Origin: Streptomyces sp. NBC_01341
Lineage (GTDB): Bacteria > Actinomycetota > Actinomycetes > Streptomycetales > Streptomycetaceae
Direction of reading: 5' to 3'
NCBI RefSeq assembly: GCF_035946055.1
Contig: NZ_CP108364.1
Location: 682,001-746,000, forward strand
Length of the DNA stretch: 64,000 nt
This document shows, piece after piece, positions 17,644 through 25,970 of this stretch. Below the pieces are notes generated by a model. That model was not told the origin of the DNA and did not search any database. It saw nothing but the letters and a program-made list of their open reading frames with translations. Position numbers and translations under genes: made by a program. Positions within the stretch are counted from its first letter, which is position 1; each line of letters begins with the position of its first letter.

Positions 17644-18812
17644 GCGTCCTCCTCGCGGATCTCGCGGCCGTCCCGGACCTCACCGGCGGACGCGGTACCC
17701 ACGGCTGCGGCCACCAGTGACGCGAATTCGCGCCGGGCCGGCTCGTCGGCGCCGGCATCCGCGAAGTGCCGCAGACCGGCTGACGCCAGGTCCGCGATCT
17801 CGTCCTCCACCTCCGCCCGCGCACCCGTGCGTTCGAGGGCCGCGCGCATCCTGTCGGCCCTGTCCGCGGACGCCGCGCCATCCGGGCCGAGTGCGTCCAG
17901 CGCCTCCGCGTCCCCCGACTCCGCGGCGCGGCGGAGGCCGACGGCGAGCAGGTAGGTGGGCTTACGTCCTCGCAGGTCCTCGTCCGCCGGCTTACCCGTC
18001 ACGGCCGGGTCCCCGAAGGCGCTCAGCAGGTCGTCGCGGAGCTGGAAGGCGACCCCCGCGCAGCGTCCGGCGGACCGCAGGGCGCCCATGGTGCGGGAGT
18101 CGGCGCCCGCCAGGGACGCGCCGAGGGCAAGCGGCCGCTCGACGGTGTAGAGCGCGCTCTTCAGCGTCGCGATGTTCAGGGCCTGGCCCGGATCGCACGC
18201 CCCGGTCGCCTGCGCCCGCATGTCGAGGTACTGCCCGGCGACCATCTCACCGCGCATCGCCTGCCACTCCCGGTGCAGCACCCCGCCGTAGGCGGTGACG
18301 AGCGCCGTCTCGGTGAGCAGGTCGTCGGCCCACACCAGTGCCAGGTCCCCGGCCAGCACGGCGGCGGTGGCCGAGAAGGACGCGGCGGATCCGCCCATGC
18401 GGGCCGCCCGGTGGACACGGGCGAAGTCCTCGTGCACGGCCGGTGCGCCTCTGCGTACCGGCGATCCGTCCATGACGTCGTCGTGCATGAGTGCGCAGCC
18501 CTGGAGCAGCTCCAGAGCCGCTGCGACGCGCAGCGGCGTCTCCGGGTCGCCGGTCCCGCCGGCGGCCAGCCATCCGCACCACACGAATGCGGTCCGCAGC
18601 CGCTTGCCGCCGTTCAGGACGAACCCGGCGACGCGGGCCGCGACCTCCTCCGCGAACACCGTGTCCAGCAGTCCGGCCTCCCGGAGCCTGGTGGCCAGAT
18701 GGTCCGCCAGGACGGTTCCGACGGCCCCGGTGGCCTCGCCGGCCGTGTACGGGGGTCCGCCGGAGCCGGTGCCTGCGGCGGTGCCGGTCGGCGTCGCCCG
18801 TGGACCGAGCAT
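17640..18812 (-). CDS. crtE: geranylgeranyl diphosphate synthase
   Basis: A 390-residue trans-isoprenyl diphosphate synthase. The first aspartate-rich motif is HDDVMDGSPVRRG and the second is FQLRDDLLSAFGD. GGKRLRTAFVW is the conserved basic block before them. It makes GGPP for crtB. The ATG at 18812 follows GAAAGGGG at good spacing; an upstream in-frame GTG at 18851 has no such site and adds a non-conserved stretch. The first 30 residues are Gly/Thr-rich. It is the first gene of the minus-strand crt operon. Confidence 0.95.
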   Translation of the reverse strand: MLGPRATPTGTAAGTGSGGPPYTAGEATGAVGTVLADHLATRLREAGLLDTVFAEEVAARVAGFVLNGGKRLRTAFVWCGWLAAGGTGDPETPLRVAAALELLQGCALMHDDVMDGSPVRRGAPAVHEDFARVHRAARMGGSAASFSATAAVLAGDLALVWADDLLTETALVTAYGGVLHREWQAMRGEMVAGQYLDMRAQATGACDPGQALNIATLKSALYTVERPLALGASLAGADSRTMGALRSAGRCAGVAFQLRDDLLSAFGDPAVTGKPADEDLRGRKPTYLLAVGLRRAAESGDAEALDALGPDGAASADRADRMRAALERTGARAEVEDEIADLASAGLRHFADAGADEPARREFASLVAAAVGTASAGEVRDGREIREEDA

Positions 18813-18900
18813 GGAGAGCCCCTTTCGCCCGGTGCCCGCTTCCGCGTCCACCGGCGCTTCCGGCCGCGGGGATCCCGGTCAGGCCTATACCTGCCCTGCG

Positions 18901-18925
18901 GACGGCACGGTCGGTGCGGAGTTCA
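18901..18925 (-). promoter_or_regulatory. candidate ECF-sigma promoter for the crtE operon
   Basis: On the minus strand TGAAC (18925-18921) is followed after 16 bases by CGTC (18904-18901), the common layout of extracytoplasmic-function sigma promoters. It lies about 90 bases before the crtE ATG. In S. coelicolor crt genes depend on the ECF factor LitS, but I do not recall its consensus well enough to call this a LitS site. Confidence 0.4.
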
Positions 18926-19024
18926 CCCGGATGCCGGGGAAAGGGCGGAGCGGGGGCCCGTTCCAGGCGCTTGTTCGACGCGCCGCGCGGGGGACAGTCT
19001 CGATTGCGCCCACGGCCCACGGGC

Positions 19025-19513
19025 TCAGTGCCGCGCGACGGCGCGCACCGGGTGTTTGCTCATGATCGAGACACGGTTGAAGGCGTTCATGGTGAGGGCG
19101 ACCCAGATCACGGCCGATATCCCCTCGTCGGAGAGGGCCGCGCGCGCGGCTGCGTAGGCGTCCTCCTGCAGGGCCGCGTCGGCCGGCTGGGTGGTCGCCT
19201 CCGCCAGGGCGAGGGCGGCCCGCTCCTGCAGGCTGAAGAGCTCGGTGTCGCGCCACGCGGCCAGCACCCCGAGGCGCTGCGACGTCTCGCCCGCGCGCAG
19301 AGCGGCCCTGGTATGGACGTCCAGGCAGTAGGCGCAGCCGTTGATCTGGGACACCCGGAGATTGACCAGTTCGACCAGCGCCCGGTCCAGTCCCGCCTCG
19401 GCGGCGACGGTGCGCACGGCCTCGGCCGTCGCGGACAGGGCGTGGTACGCCTGGGGACTCTGCTTGTCGATGTAGACCCGCCCGGCCGCGCGGGCCGCCT
19501 CCGTGCCGTTCAC
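19025..19513 (-). CDS. carboxymuconolactone decarboxylase family (AhpD-like) protein
   Basis: A 162-residue helical protein with NGCAYCLDVHTRAAL, the Cys-x-x-Cys-x3-His motif of the AhpD/CMD family. AhpD is a thiol-disulfide protein that reduces alkyl hydroperoxide reductase components, and this CxxC version suggests redox rather than decarboxylase activity. The GTG start follows GAGGAG. It is divergent from the pirin gene; a palindromic AT-rich site between them suggests shared control. A general peroxidase-like protective role is inference. Confidence 0.87.
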   Translation of the reverse strand: MNGTEAARAAGRVYIDKQSPQAYHALSATAEAVRTVAAEAGLDRALVELVNLRVSQINGCAYCLDVHTRAALRAGETSQRLGVLAAWRDTELFSLQERAALALAEATTQPADAALQEDAYAAARAALSDEGISAVIWVALTMNAFNRVSIMSKHPVRAVARH

Positions 19514-19590
19514 TGCGTACTCCTCACCGGGACGCGCCGCGTCCCTCGTACCGGCCGTGCGCCCGCGTGGGCCCCGGCTTATGATCGAGC

Positions 19591-19613
19591 ATGATTGTTG
19601 AACATGTAATCAT
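19591..19613. promoter_or_regulatory. palindromic operator between AhpD-like and pirin genes
   Basis: ATGATT (19591-19596) and AATCAT (19608-19613) form perfect inverted arms 11 bases apart. Inside is a second small dyad TGTT-G-AACA. Such AT-rich repeats are unusual in this GC-rich DNA and look like a MarR-family site. Half-site ATGAT also occurs at 19581. Confidence 0.55.
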
Positions 19614-19637
19614 CCTTGCCGCACAGGGGGTCCCCCG

Positions 19638-20636
19638 ATGAGCGGCGGCGGCACGGGTCGCACCGCGCCGGGGGCGGAGACCAGCGCCGGCGGCGAGCCG
19701 GCCTCCGCCGCCCGCGTGGAGGTCCTTGCGGCCCGTGACGTCCCCCTGGGCGGCCCTCGGGCGATGACGGTACGCCGCACGCTGCCCCAGAGGGCGCGCA
19801 CGCTCATCGGCGCCTGGTGCTTCATCGACCACTTCGGCCCCGATGACGTCGCCGAGACGGGCGGGATGGACGTGGCCCCACACCCGCACATCGGTCTGCA
19901 GACGGTGAGCTGGCTGTTCAGCGGGGAGATCGAGCACCGCGACAGCCTGGGCAGCCACGCCCTCGTGCGTCCCGGCGAACTGAACCTCATGACCGGCGGC
20001 CGGGGGATCAGCCACACCGAGGTCTCCACCCCGGACACCACGTCCCTGCACGGCGTACAGCTCTGGGTCGCCCTTCCCGACGCGCACCGGCACACCGGCC
20101 GGGACTTCCGCAGCCACACCCCGGGACCCGTCCGCCTCGACGGGGCCGTGGTCCGGGTCTTCCTCGGGTCCCTCGCCGGGGCCACCTCGCCCGTCCCGGC
20201 CTTCACACCGCTGCTCGGCGCGGAGATCGTCCTGCAGCCGCGCGCGACCACGACGCTGGACGTCGACCCGGCCTTCGAGCACGGCCTGCTGGTCGACCGG
20301 GGGGACATCCGGGTCGCGGGCACGGTGCTGCGTCCCGCCGAGCTCGGATACCTGGCCCCGGGGAGCAGCACGATGACGCTCACCAACGAGACGGACACCG
20401 CCGCCAGGGCCGTGCTCGTGGGCGGCACCCCGTTCGGCGAGGAGATCGTCATGTGGTGGAACTTCGTCGGCCGCAGCCATCAGGACATCGTCGAGGCGCG
20501 TCTCGACTGGGAAGCCGCCTCCGACCGGTTCGGCCGTGTCGAGGGCTACCCCGGGGCCCGTATCCCCGCCCCCGCGCTCCCCAACGCCACCATCGCACCG
20601 CGTCGCAACCCGCCGCACTCGAAAGGCACACGATGA
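19638..20636 (+). CDS. pirin family protein
   Basis: A 332-residue bicupin. The N-terminal cupin holds the metal ligands of pirins: PHPHIGLQTVSWLF (two His), GEIEHRDSLG (His) and a Glu in the GRGISHTEVS segment. Known members are quercetinases or redox-linked regulators. LHGVQLWVALP is also typical. The start is an ATG preceded by a GGGGG stretch. The gene overlaps the following GNAT gene by four bases (ATGA), so the two are coupled. It is divergent from the AhpD-like gene, which fits an electrophile or oxidative-stress unit. Confidence 0.9.
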   Translation: MSGGGTGRTAPGAETSAGGEPASAARVEVLAARDVPLGGPRAMTVRRTLPQRARTLIGAWCFIDHFGPDDVAETGGMDVAPHPHIGLQTVSWLFSGEIEHRDSLGSHALVRPGELNLMTGGRGISHTEVSTPDTTSLHGVQLWVALPDAHRHTGRDFRSHTPGPVRLDGAVVRVFLGSLAGATSPVPAFTPLLGAEIVLQPRATTTLDVDPAFEHGLLVDRGDIRVAGTVLRPAELGYLAPGSSTMTLTNETDTAARAVLVGGTPFGEEIVMWWNFVGRSHQDIVEARLDWEAASDRFGRVEGYPGARIPAPALPNATIAPRRNPPHSKGTR

Positions 20637-20974
20637 ACCGGCCCTCCGCCGCTCCGGCCGTCCAGCGCGTCGGCGAACGGCACCGCTACGAGATACACGT
20701 CGACGGCGTCCGTGCCGGTCTCACCGCCTACCGCGACCGTGACGGACAGCGCGTCTTCTTCCACACCGAGATCGACGACGCCTTTGCCGGTCAGGGACTG
20801 GCCTCCGTCCTCGTGCGGGAGGCACTGAACGACGTACGGACCTCGGGCAGGCGCATCGTGCCGGTCTGCCCCTACGTGGCGAAGTTCCTCAAGAAGCATG
20901 GGGAGTTCGCCGACATCACCGACCCCGTCACGCCCGAGGTCCTGCAGTGGCTGGAGACCGCACTGGCACGCTGA
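20633..20974 (+). CDS. small GNAT N-acetyltransferase (YidJ/Acetyltransf_CG type)
   Basis: A 113-residue minimal GNAT domain. FFHTEIDDAFAGQGLASVLV is the acetyl-CoA binding strand and loop of the PF14542 group, followed by VCPYVAKFLKKHGEFADI, which is also diagnostic. These proteins lack the N-terminal part of normal GNATs, and their substrates are not known. It is translationally coupled to the pirin gene. Confidence 0.87.
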   Translation: MNRPSAAPAVQRVGERHRYEIHVDGVRAGLTAYRDRDGQRVFFHTEIDDAFAGQGLASVLVREALNDVRTSGRRIVPVCPYVAKFLKKHGEFADITDPVTPEVLQWLETALAR

Positions 20975-21314
20975 CCGCCGGCGCGCCCGTCCTCGCCGGC
21001 CGTGCGGCGGGGACCGGGCCGCGGCCGCCGGGGCCTCTGGCCGGCCGCGGCTCACCCCGTGACGCCGGCGGGATCCTCGCGCGCCCCACCAGCCTCGAAA
21101 ATCCCGTATGTCCCAGGGGTTTCGGAGACCGGCGTTTCAGCCAATCCGGCGATGACCCGGGGACGCCCCGGAACAGCGACCGCGCGCCGGGGGCCTTGCG
21201 GCCCAACGGCTTCAGTACGTCCGGAATCGAGTGCGTTCGATTCCCGTGGGGCGTCGTTATGCCGTGCACTGCCGAGCCGTTGGGGTGCGGCACCCACCCG
21301 AGGAGAGACGCACG
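20975..21314. other. intergenic, upstream of ABC exporter; contains a coupled mini-ORF
   Basis: No normal gene is seen. A 19-codon reading frame from ATG 21259 ends at 21318, its stop overlapping the exporter GTG as GTGA. Near 21233 the sequence GTTCGATTCCCG looks like a tRNA T-loop, but the flanking arms do not pair, so no tRNA is called. Confidence 0.4.
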
Positions 21315-23204
21315 GTGACTGTGACCGACACTCCGGCCGCGGACGCGGGGGCTCCTCCCCCGCCGCCTCCCGCCACCATCACCTTCGAGGGCAAGCACGG
21401 ACGGAATCCGCTGGCGGAAGCGGGTTTCGGCGCGATGTGCGGACGGCTTCCCGCCGTCCTCGCGCACACTGCGCGAAGCGCGTGGGCGGTCGACAGGACC
21501 GGCGCCGCGCTGCTTCTCGTCTGCCAGGTACTGACGGGCGCGGCGGCCGCCGTCGTCCTCGCGTGCACCGCGCGGGCCATGACGCACCTCCTCGGGCCGG
21601 GTCCGGTGTCCGAACGCCTGCATGCCTCGTTGCCCGTCCTGCTCGTCGTGGCGGCGGCTGCCGGCACCGGACGCGCCTGCGGCGCCCTCGCCTCGTACGC
21701 GGATGCCCGGATCACGCCGCTGCTGACGACCGAGGCGGATATCGCACTGGTCTCGGCGGTGTGCCGGGTGGAGTCCTCCGCGTACGGCGAGGACGGGTTC
21801 GCGGACCGTCAGGAGGCCGCCGAGGTCGGCGTCACCAGGACCCGCATGATGGTGCAGGACGCCCAGCGGTTCATGGCGGCCGTCGTCCGCATGATCGCGG
21901 CGACCGGTGTCATCACGGTCCTGCACTGGATGATGCTCCCGCTGCTCCTGCTCGCGGTGCTCCCGGCCGGCGTCGGAGCCGTGCTGTCCGCGCGGGTCGA
22001 CTACGAAACCCATTACACCAACGTCGGCGACCGCAACGTGCGTTCCATGATGCGCTGGTGGGCCACCTACTCACGATACGGCGACGAGGTCCGGGCCAAC
22101 GGCATGACCGGCTACCTGGTCCACTGGTACCGCGCCCTGTCCGAGCGGATCGACCGCCGCACACTCACCGCGGCCCCGCGCATGCTGCGGATCGTCCTGA
22201 CGACCAGCGCGACGGGGGGTGTGTTCCTGCTCTGCGCCTGGGCCGTCCTCGCCTGGCTGGCCGTCACGGGGCGGGTGGCCCTGCCGGTCGCCGCGACCGC
22301 GGTCGTCGCCGTGCAGACCGCGCTCGCCGCGCTGTCGCAGTTCGTGATCCACGGCGCCGCGATGTTCCACACCTCGTTGTACCTCGCGGACATGCGCGCC
22401 TTCCTCGACCTGGCCGCCGAGCGCGCCCCCGAGCGGGGCGCCGCGACCATCCCCGACCGGGTGGACGAGATCCGGCTCGACGAGGTCGTCTACCGCTATC
22501 CCGGGAAGAGTGAACCCGCCGTCGCCGGCGTCTCGCTCACGCTGCGCCGCGGGGAGATCGTGGCCGTCGTCGGCGAGAACGGGTCGGGCAAGTCGACACT
22601 GGCGAAACTCGTCACCGGCATTCTCCTCGCCGACAAGGGGCGGGTCATGTGGGACGGCACCGATCTCGCCGAGGCCGACCCCGACTCGGTCTGGACACGC
22701 ACCGCCCTCGTCCCCCAGAACTTCGCCTGCTGGCCGCTGCGCGCCCGCGAGAACATCACGCTCGGCCGGCCCAGGACGTACGACGACGGCCCCGTGTGGG
22801 ATGCCGTCGACGCCGTGGGCATGCGTGAGGCGGTGGAGAAGCTGCCGCAGCGGCTCGACACCCTGCTGGCCAAGGAACTGTGGGGAGGGGCTGAGCTGTC
22901 CGGGGGCCAGTGGCAGCGTCTGGTGTGCGGCCGGGCGCTCTACCGGCAGACCCCGCTGATCATCCTCGACGAGCCCACCTCGCAGATGGACGCGCGCGGG
23001 GAGCACCAGATCTTCCTGGAGATCAAGCGCATCGCCTCCGAACGCATGACTGTCGTCGTCACCCACCAGCTCGAGAACACCCGCTTGGCCGACCGCGTCG
23101 TCGTCATGAGCGAGGGACGCGTGACCGAGCAGGGGACGTACGACGAACTCGTCCACGCGGGGGGCCTGTTCGCCGAACTCGTCGCGCTGGCGAAGGACCG
23201 GTAA
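21315..23204 (+). CDS. ABC transporter, fused permease and ATPase (exporter type)
   Basis: A 629-residue half-transporter. Residues about 60-340 hold the membrane domain with roughly six hydrophobic segments. The ATPase domain has Walker A GENGSGKST, signature LSGGQWQR, Walker B LIILDEP and the switch VVTHQLE. The GTG start follows GAGGAGAG. The soluble N-terminus has a run of prolines. No biosynthetic genes are beside it, so the exported compound is unknown. Two copies would form a homodimer by family rule. Confidence 0.88.
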   Translation: MTVTDTPAADAGAPPPPPPATITFEGKHGRNPLAEAGFGAMCGRLPAVLAHTARSAWAVDRTGAALLLVCQVLTGAAAAVVLACTARAMTHLLGPGPVSERLHASLPVLLVVAAAAGTGRACGALASYADARITPLLTTEADIALVSAVCRVESSAYGEDGFADRQEAAEVGVTRTRMMVQDAQRFMAAVVRMIAATGVITVLHWMMLPLLLLAVLPAGVGAVLSARVDYETHYTNVGDRNVRSMMRWWATYSRYGDEVRANGMTGYLVHWYRALSERIDRRTLTAAPRMLRIVLTTSATGGVFLLCAWAVLAWLAVTGRVALPVAATAVVAVQTALAALSQFVIHGAAMFHTSLYLADMRAFLDLAAERAPERGAATIPDRVDEIRLDEVVYRYPGKSEPAVAGVSLTLRRGEIVAVVGENGSGKSTLAKLVTGILLADKGRVMWDGTDLAEADPDSVWTRTALVPQNFACWPLRARENITLGRPRTYDDGPVWDAVDAVGMREAVEKLPQRLDTLLAKELWGGAELSGGQWQRLVCGRALYRQTPLIILDEPTSQMDARGEHQIFLEIKRIASERMTVVVTHQLENTRLADRVVVMSEGRVTEQGTYDELVHAGGLFAELVALAKDR

Positions 23205-23339
23205 CGCCGCAGGATCCACGGCTCGCCAGGGAGCCGGGGGGGCGTGGTGCGGGCGGGGGGCCGCCGGGGACCTCTGCCGCACCTCTCCTCACTCCGTCCG
23301 AAGAGCAGAAAGGATGCGCGGCCCGGCCCGGACCGGCCC

Positions 23340-23488
23340 GTAGGGTGGAAGGTGCAGCTGGTCCGCCCCGCCCGCCGGGCGGGAGCGTCGCACGAGGGAA
23401 CCCGGTGGGGATCCGGGACTGCCCCGCAGCCCTTCGCGCTCTCGTCCCGTCCCCGGGATCTCAGGGATCCATCGCGCGAAGGAGATCT
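23340..23488 (+). promoter_or_regulatory. cobalamin (B12) riboswitch upstream of metE
   Basis: The region contains the conserved core GAGGGAACCCGGTG ... ATCCGGGACTGCCCCGCA (about 23394-23428), which is the central B12-riboswitch core, with the GGTGC upstream element at 23351-23355. The classical downstream B12 box is not obvious. Its place before metE, the B12-independent methionine synthase, fits repression when cobalamin is available and the B12-dependent enzyme can work. The 3' boundary is approximate and reaches the GAAGGAG ribosome site. Confidence 0.82.
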
Positions 23489-23490
23489 CC

Positions 23491-25809
23491 GTGACCCTCC
23501 AGTCCACAGCCGCGGCGGCGCGGTCCACCGTGCACGGCTACCCCCGGCAGGGGCAGCACCGGGAACTGAAGAAGGCGGTCGAAGGCTACTGGAAGGGCGG
23601 CGTCACCGCTGACGACCTGCGCGCCACCGCGGCCGGACTGCGGCGCAGCAACTGGCTGCAGCTCGCCGGGGCCGGCATCGACGAGGTCCCGACCGGTGAC
23701 TTCTCGCTCTACGACCACGTGCTCGACACCAGCGTCATGGTCGGAGCGATCCCCGACCGCCACCGGGAGACGGTTGCCGCCGACCCGCTAGACGGGTACT
23801 TCGCGATGGCGCGCGGCACCCAGGACGTCGCACCACTCGAGATGACCAAGTGGTTCGACACCAACTACCACTACCTGGTGCCGGAGCTGGGCCCCGGCAC
23901 CGTCTTCGCCGCCGACTCCACCAGGCAGGTCGCCGAACTCACGGAGGCCGTAGCCCTGGGCCTGACCGCGCGGCCCGTGCTCGTCGGGCCGGTCACCTAT
24001 CTGCTCCTCGCCAAGGCGGCCCCCGGTGTGGCCGAGGACTTCGACCCGCTCACGCTCCTGGACCGCCTGCTGCCGGTGTACGCCGAAGTCCTCGCCGACC
24101 TGCGGGCGGCCGGGGCCGGGTGGGTGCAGCTCGACGAGCCCGCCCTCGTCCAGGACCGCTCCCGGGCCGAACTCGGCGCGTGCGAGCGCGCCTACCGCGC
24201 CCTCGGCTCGCTCACCGACCGGCCGAAGCTGCTCGTCGCCTCCTATTTCGGCCGCCTCGGCGAGGCTCTGCCACTGCTGGCCAAGGCACCGGTGGACGGC
24301 CTCGCTCTCGACTTCACCGAGACCGCCGCCGTCCAGGTGGACGACCTGGCCGCCGTCGGCGGACTGCCCGGGAAGCGTCTGGTCGCGGGGGTCGTGAACG
24401 GCCGCAACGTCTGGATCAACGACCTGGAAAGGTCCATGTCGACCCTCGGCACCCTGCTGGGGCTGGCGGGCCGGGTCGACGTGGCGTCCTCGTGCTCCCT
24501 GCTGCACGTCCCGCTCGACGCCGCCGCCGAGCGGGAGATCGATCCGCAGGTGCTGCGCTGGCTGGCCTTCGCCCGGCAGAAGACCGAGGAGATCGTGACG
24601 CTCGCCGCGGGGCTGGCCCGGGGCACCGGCGCCGTCGCGGCCGCACTGGCGGCCAACCGGGCGGACCTCGCTTCCCGCCACACCTCCCCCGTCACCCGCG
24701 ATCCGGCCGTGCGGGCCCGTACGGCCGGGGTGACCGGGGCGGACGCCCGACGCACCCTGCCCTACGGGAAACGGGCCGCGTCGCAGCGCGCCCGGCTCGG
24801 CCTGCCCCTGCTGCCGACGACCACCATCGGTTCGTTCCCGCAGACCGGCGAGCTGCGCGCCGCACGGGCCGGTCTGCGGGCCGGACGCATCGACGCGGCC
24901 GCGTACGACGAGCGCATCAGGGCCGAGATCCAGGAGGTGATCACGTATCAGGAGAAGGCCGGCCTGGACGTGCTGGTCCACGGCGAGCCCGAACGCAACG
25001 ACATGGTGCAGTACTTCGCCGAGCAACTGACCGGTTACCTGGCCACCCGGCACGGCTGGGTGCAGTCCTACGGCACCCGCTACGTCCGCCCCCCGGTGCT
25101 GGCCGGCGACGTCTCCCGCCCCGAGCCGATGACCGTGGGCTGGACGGCGTACGCCCAGTCCCTCACCGACCGTCCGGTCAAGGGCATGCTCACCGGTCCG
25201 GTCACCATGCTGGCCTGGTCCTTCGTGCGTGACGACCAGCCGCTCGGGGACACCGCCCGCCAGGTCGCGCTCGCCCTGCGCGACGAGGTCCACGACCTGG
25301 AGGCGGCGGGCACGCCGGTCATCCAGGTGGACGAGCCCGCACTGCGGGAAACGCTGCCCCTGCGCGGCGCGGACCGGCCCGCCTACCTGAACTGGGCCAC
25401 CGAAGCGTTCCGGCTGACGACCAGCGGGGTACGCCCGGACACGCAGGTCCACACGCACATGTGCTACGCCGAGTTCGGCGACATCGTCCAGGCCATCGAC
25501 GACCTCGACGCCGACGTCATCAGCCTGGAGGCCGCCCGCTCCCACATGCAGGTCGCCCATGAACTCGCCGCCCACGGATACCCGCGCGAGGCCGGGCCCG
25601 GGGTGTACGACACCCACTCGCCCCGCGTGCCGACCGCCGAGGAGGCGGCGGGCCTGCTGCGCGCCGGACTGCGGGCGATCCCGGCGGAGCGACTGTGGGT
25701 CAATCCGGACTGCGGTCTCAAGACGCGGGGCTGGCCGGAGACCAGGGCGTCGCTGGAGAGCCTGGTCGCGGCGGCACGGACCGTGCGGGGCGAGCTCTCC
25801 GCGTCCTGA
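23491..25809 (+). CDS. metE: cobalamin-independent methionine synthase
   Basis: A 772-residue MetE that transfers a methyl group from 5-methyltetrahydropteroyl-triglutamate to homocysteine. It has the two-barrel length of the family. Zinc ligands are visible as HTHMCYAEFGD in the C-terminal barrel and the final Cys in NPDCGLKTRGW. LPTTTIGSFPQT is the start of the second barrel. The GTG start follows GAAGGAG. Expression is likely controlled by the cobalamin riboswitch directly upstream, and a strong hairpin follows the gene. Confidence 0.96.
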   Translation: MTLQSTAAAARSTVHGYPRQGQHRELKKAVEGYWKGGVTADDLRATAAGLRRSNWLQLAGAGIDEVPTGDFSLYDHVLDTSVMVGAIPDRHRETVAADPLDGYFAMARGTQDVAPLEMTKWFDTNYHYLVPELGPGTVFAADSTRQVAELTEAVALGLTARPVLVGPVTYLLLAKAAPGVAEDFDPLTLLDRLLPVYAEVLADLRAAGAGWVQLDEPALVQDRSRAELGACERAYRALGSLTDRPKLLVASYFGRLGEALPLLAKAPVDGLALDFTETAAVQVDDLAAVGGLPGKRLVAGVVNGRNVWINDLERSMSTLGTLLGLAGRVDVASSCSLLHVPLDAAAEREIDPQVLRWLAFARQKTEEIVTLAAGLARGTGAVAAALAANRADLASRHTSPVTRDPAVRARTAGVTGADARRTLPYGKRAASQRARLGLPLLPTTTIGSFPQTGELRAARAGLRAGRIDAAAYDERIRAEIQEVITYQEKAGLDVLVHGEPERNDMVQYFAEQLTGYLATRHGWVQSYGTRYVRPPVLAGDVSRPEPMTVGWTAYAQSLTDRPVKGMLTGPVTMLAWSFVRDDQPLGDTARQVALALRDEVHDLEAAGTPVIQVDEPALRETLPLRGADRPAYLNWATEAFRLTTSGVRPDTQVHTHMCYAEFGDIVQAIDDLDADVISLEAARSHMQVAHELAAHGYPREAGPGVYDTHSPRVPTAEEAAGLLRAGLRAIPAERLWVNPDCGLKTRGWPETRASLESLVAAARTVRGELSAS

Positions 25810-25815
25810 GCCGCC

Positions 25816-25863
25816 GGGGGGGTACCGGCCGGGCGTTCCCGGGGGGCCCCGGCCGGTGCCCCC
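25816..25863 (+). terminator. metE terminator hairpin
   Basis: GGGGGGGTACCGGCCGGG (25816-25833) pairs with CCCCGGCCGGTGCCCCC (25847-25863) with a 13-base loop. It lies seven bases after the metE stop and just before the siderophore-gene remnants. Confidence 0.75.
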
Positions 25864-25897
25864 GCCTCGTGGGCCGCGTCCGCATCAGCGAGGTGGT

Positions 25898-25966
25898 TCA
25901 GCGGGCGAGGCAGCAGTCCCCGCACGTCGAACCGGCCGGAGTGCGGTAGTAGAGACAGCAGCTGTT
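25898..25966 (-). pseudogene. C-terminal remnant of FhuF-type (2Fe-2S) siderophore reductase
   Basis: Only the last 22 codons survive. They spell Cys-Cys-x10-Cys-x2-Cys (CCLYYRTPAGSTCGDC), the exact iron-sulfur motif at the end of FhuF-like ferric-siderophore reductases, and end in a stop. Upstream the frame runs straight into antisense of the permease with no related sequence. The body of the gene has been lost, apparently by the same deletion that beheaded the permease. Confidence 0.75.
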
Positions 25967-25970
25967 CGGG

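Noticed and set aside
21170-21260. A tRNA-like T-loop at about 21233
   Set aside because: The arms do not pair and no D or anticodon stem can be drawn, so it is neither a tRNA nor a safe attachment site.
20928-22013. A minus-strand frame of 361 codons over the GNAT/ABC junction
   Set aside because: It overlaps two well-supported genes and has no conserved features; it reflects GC-rich codon structure.
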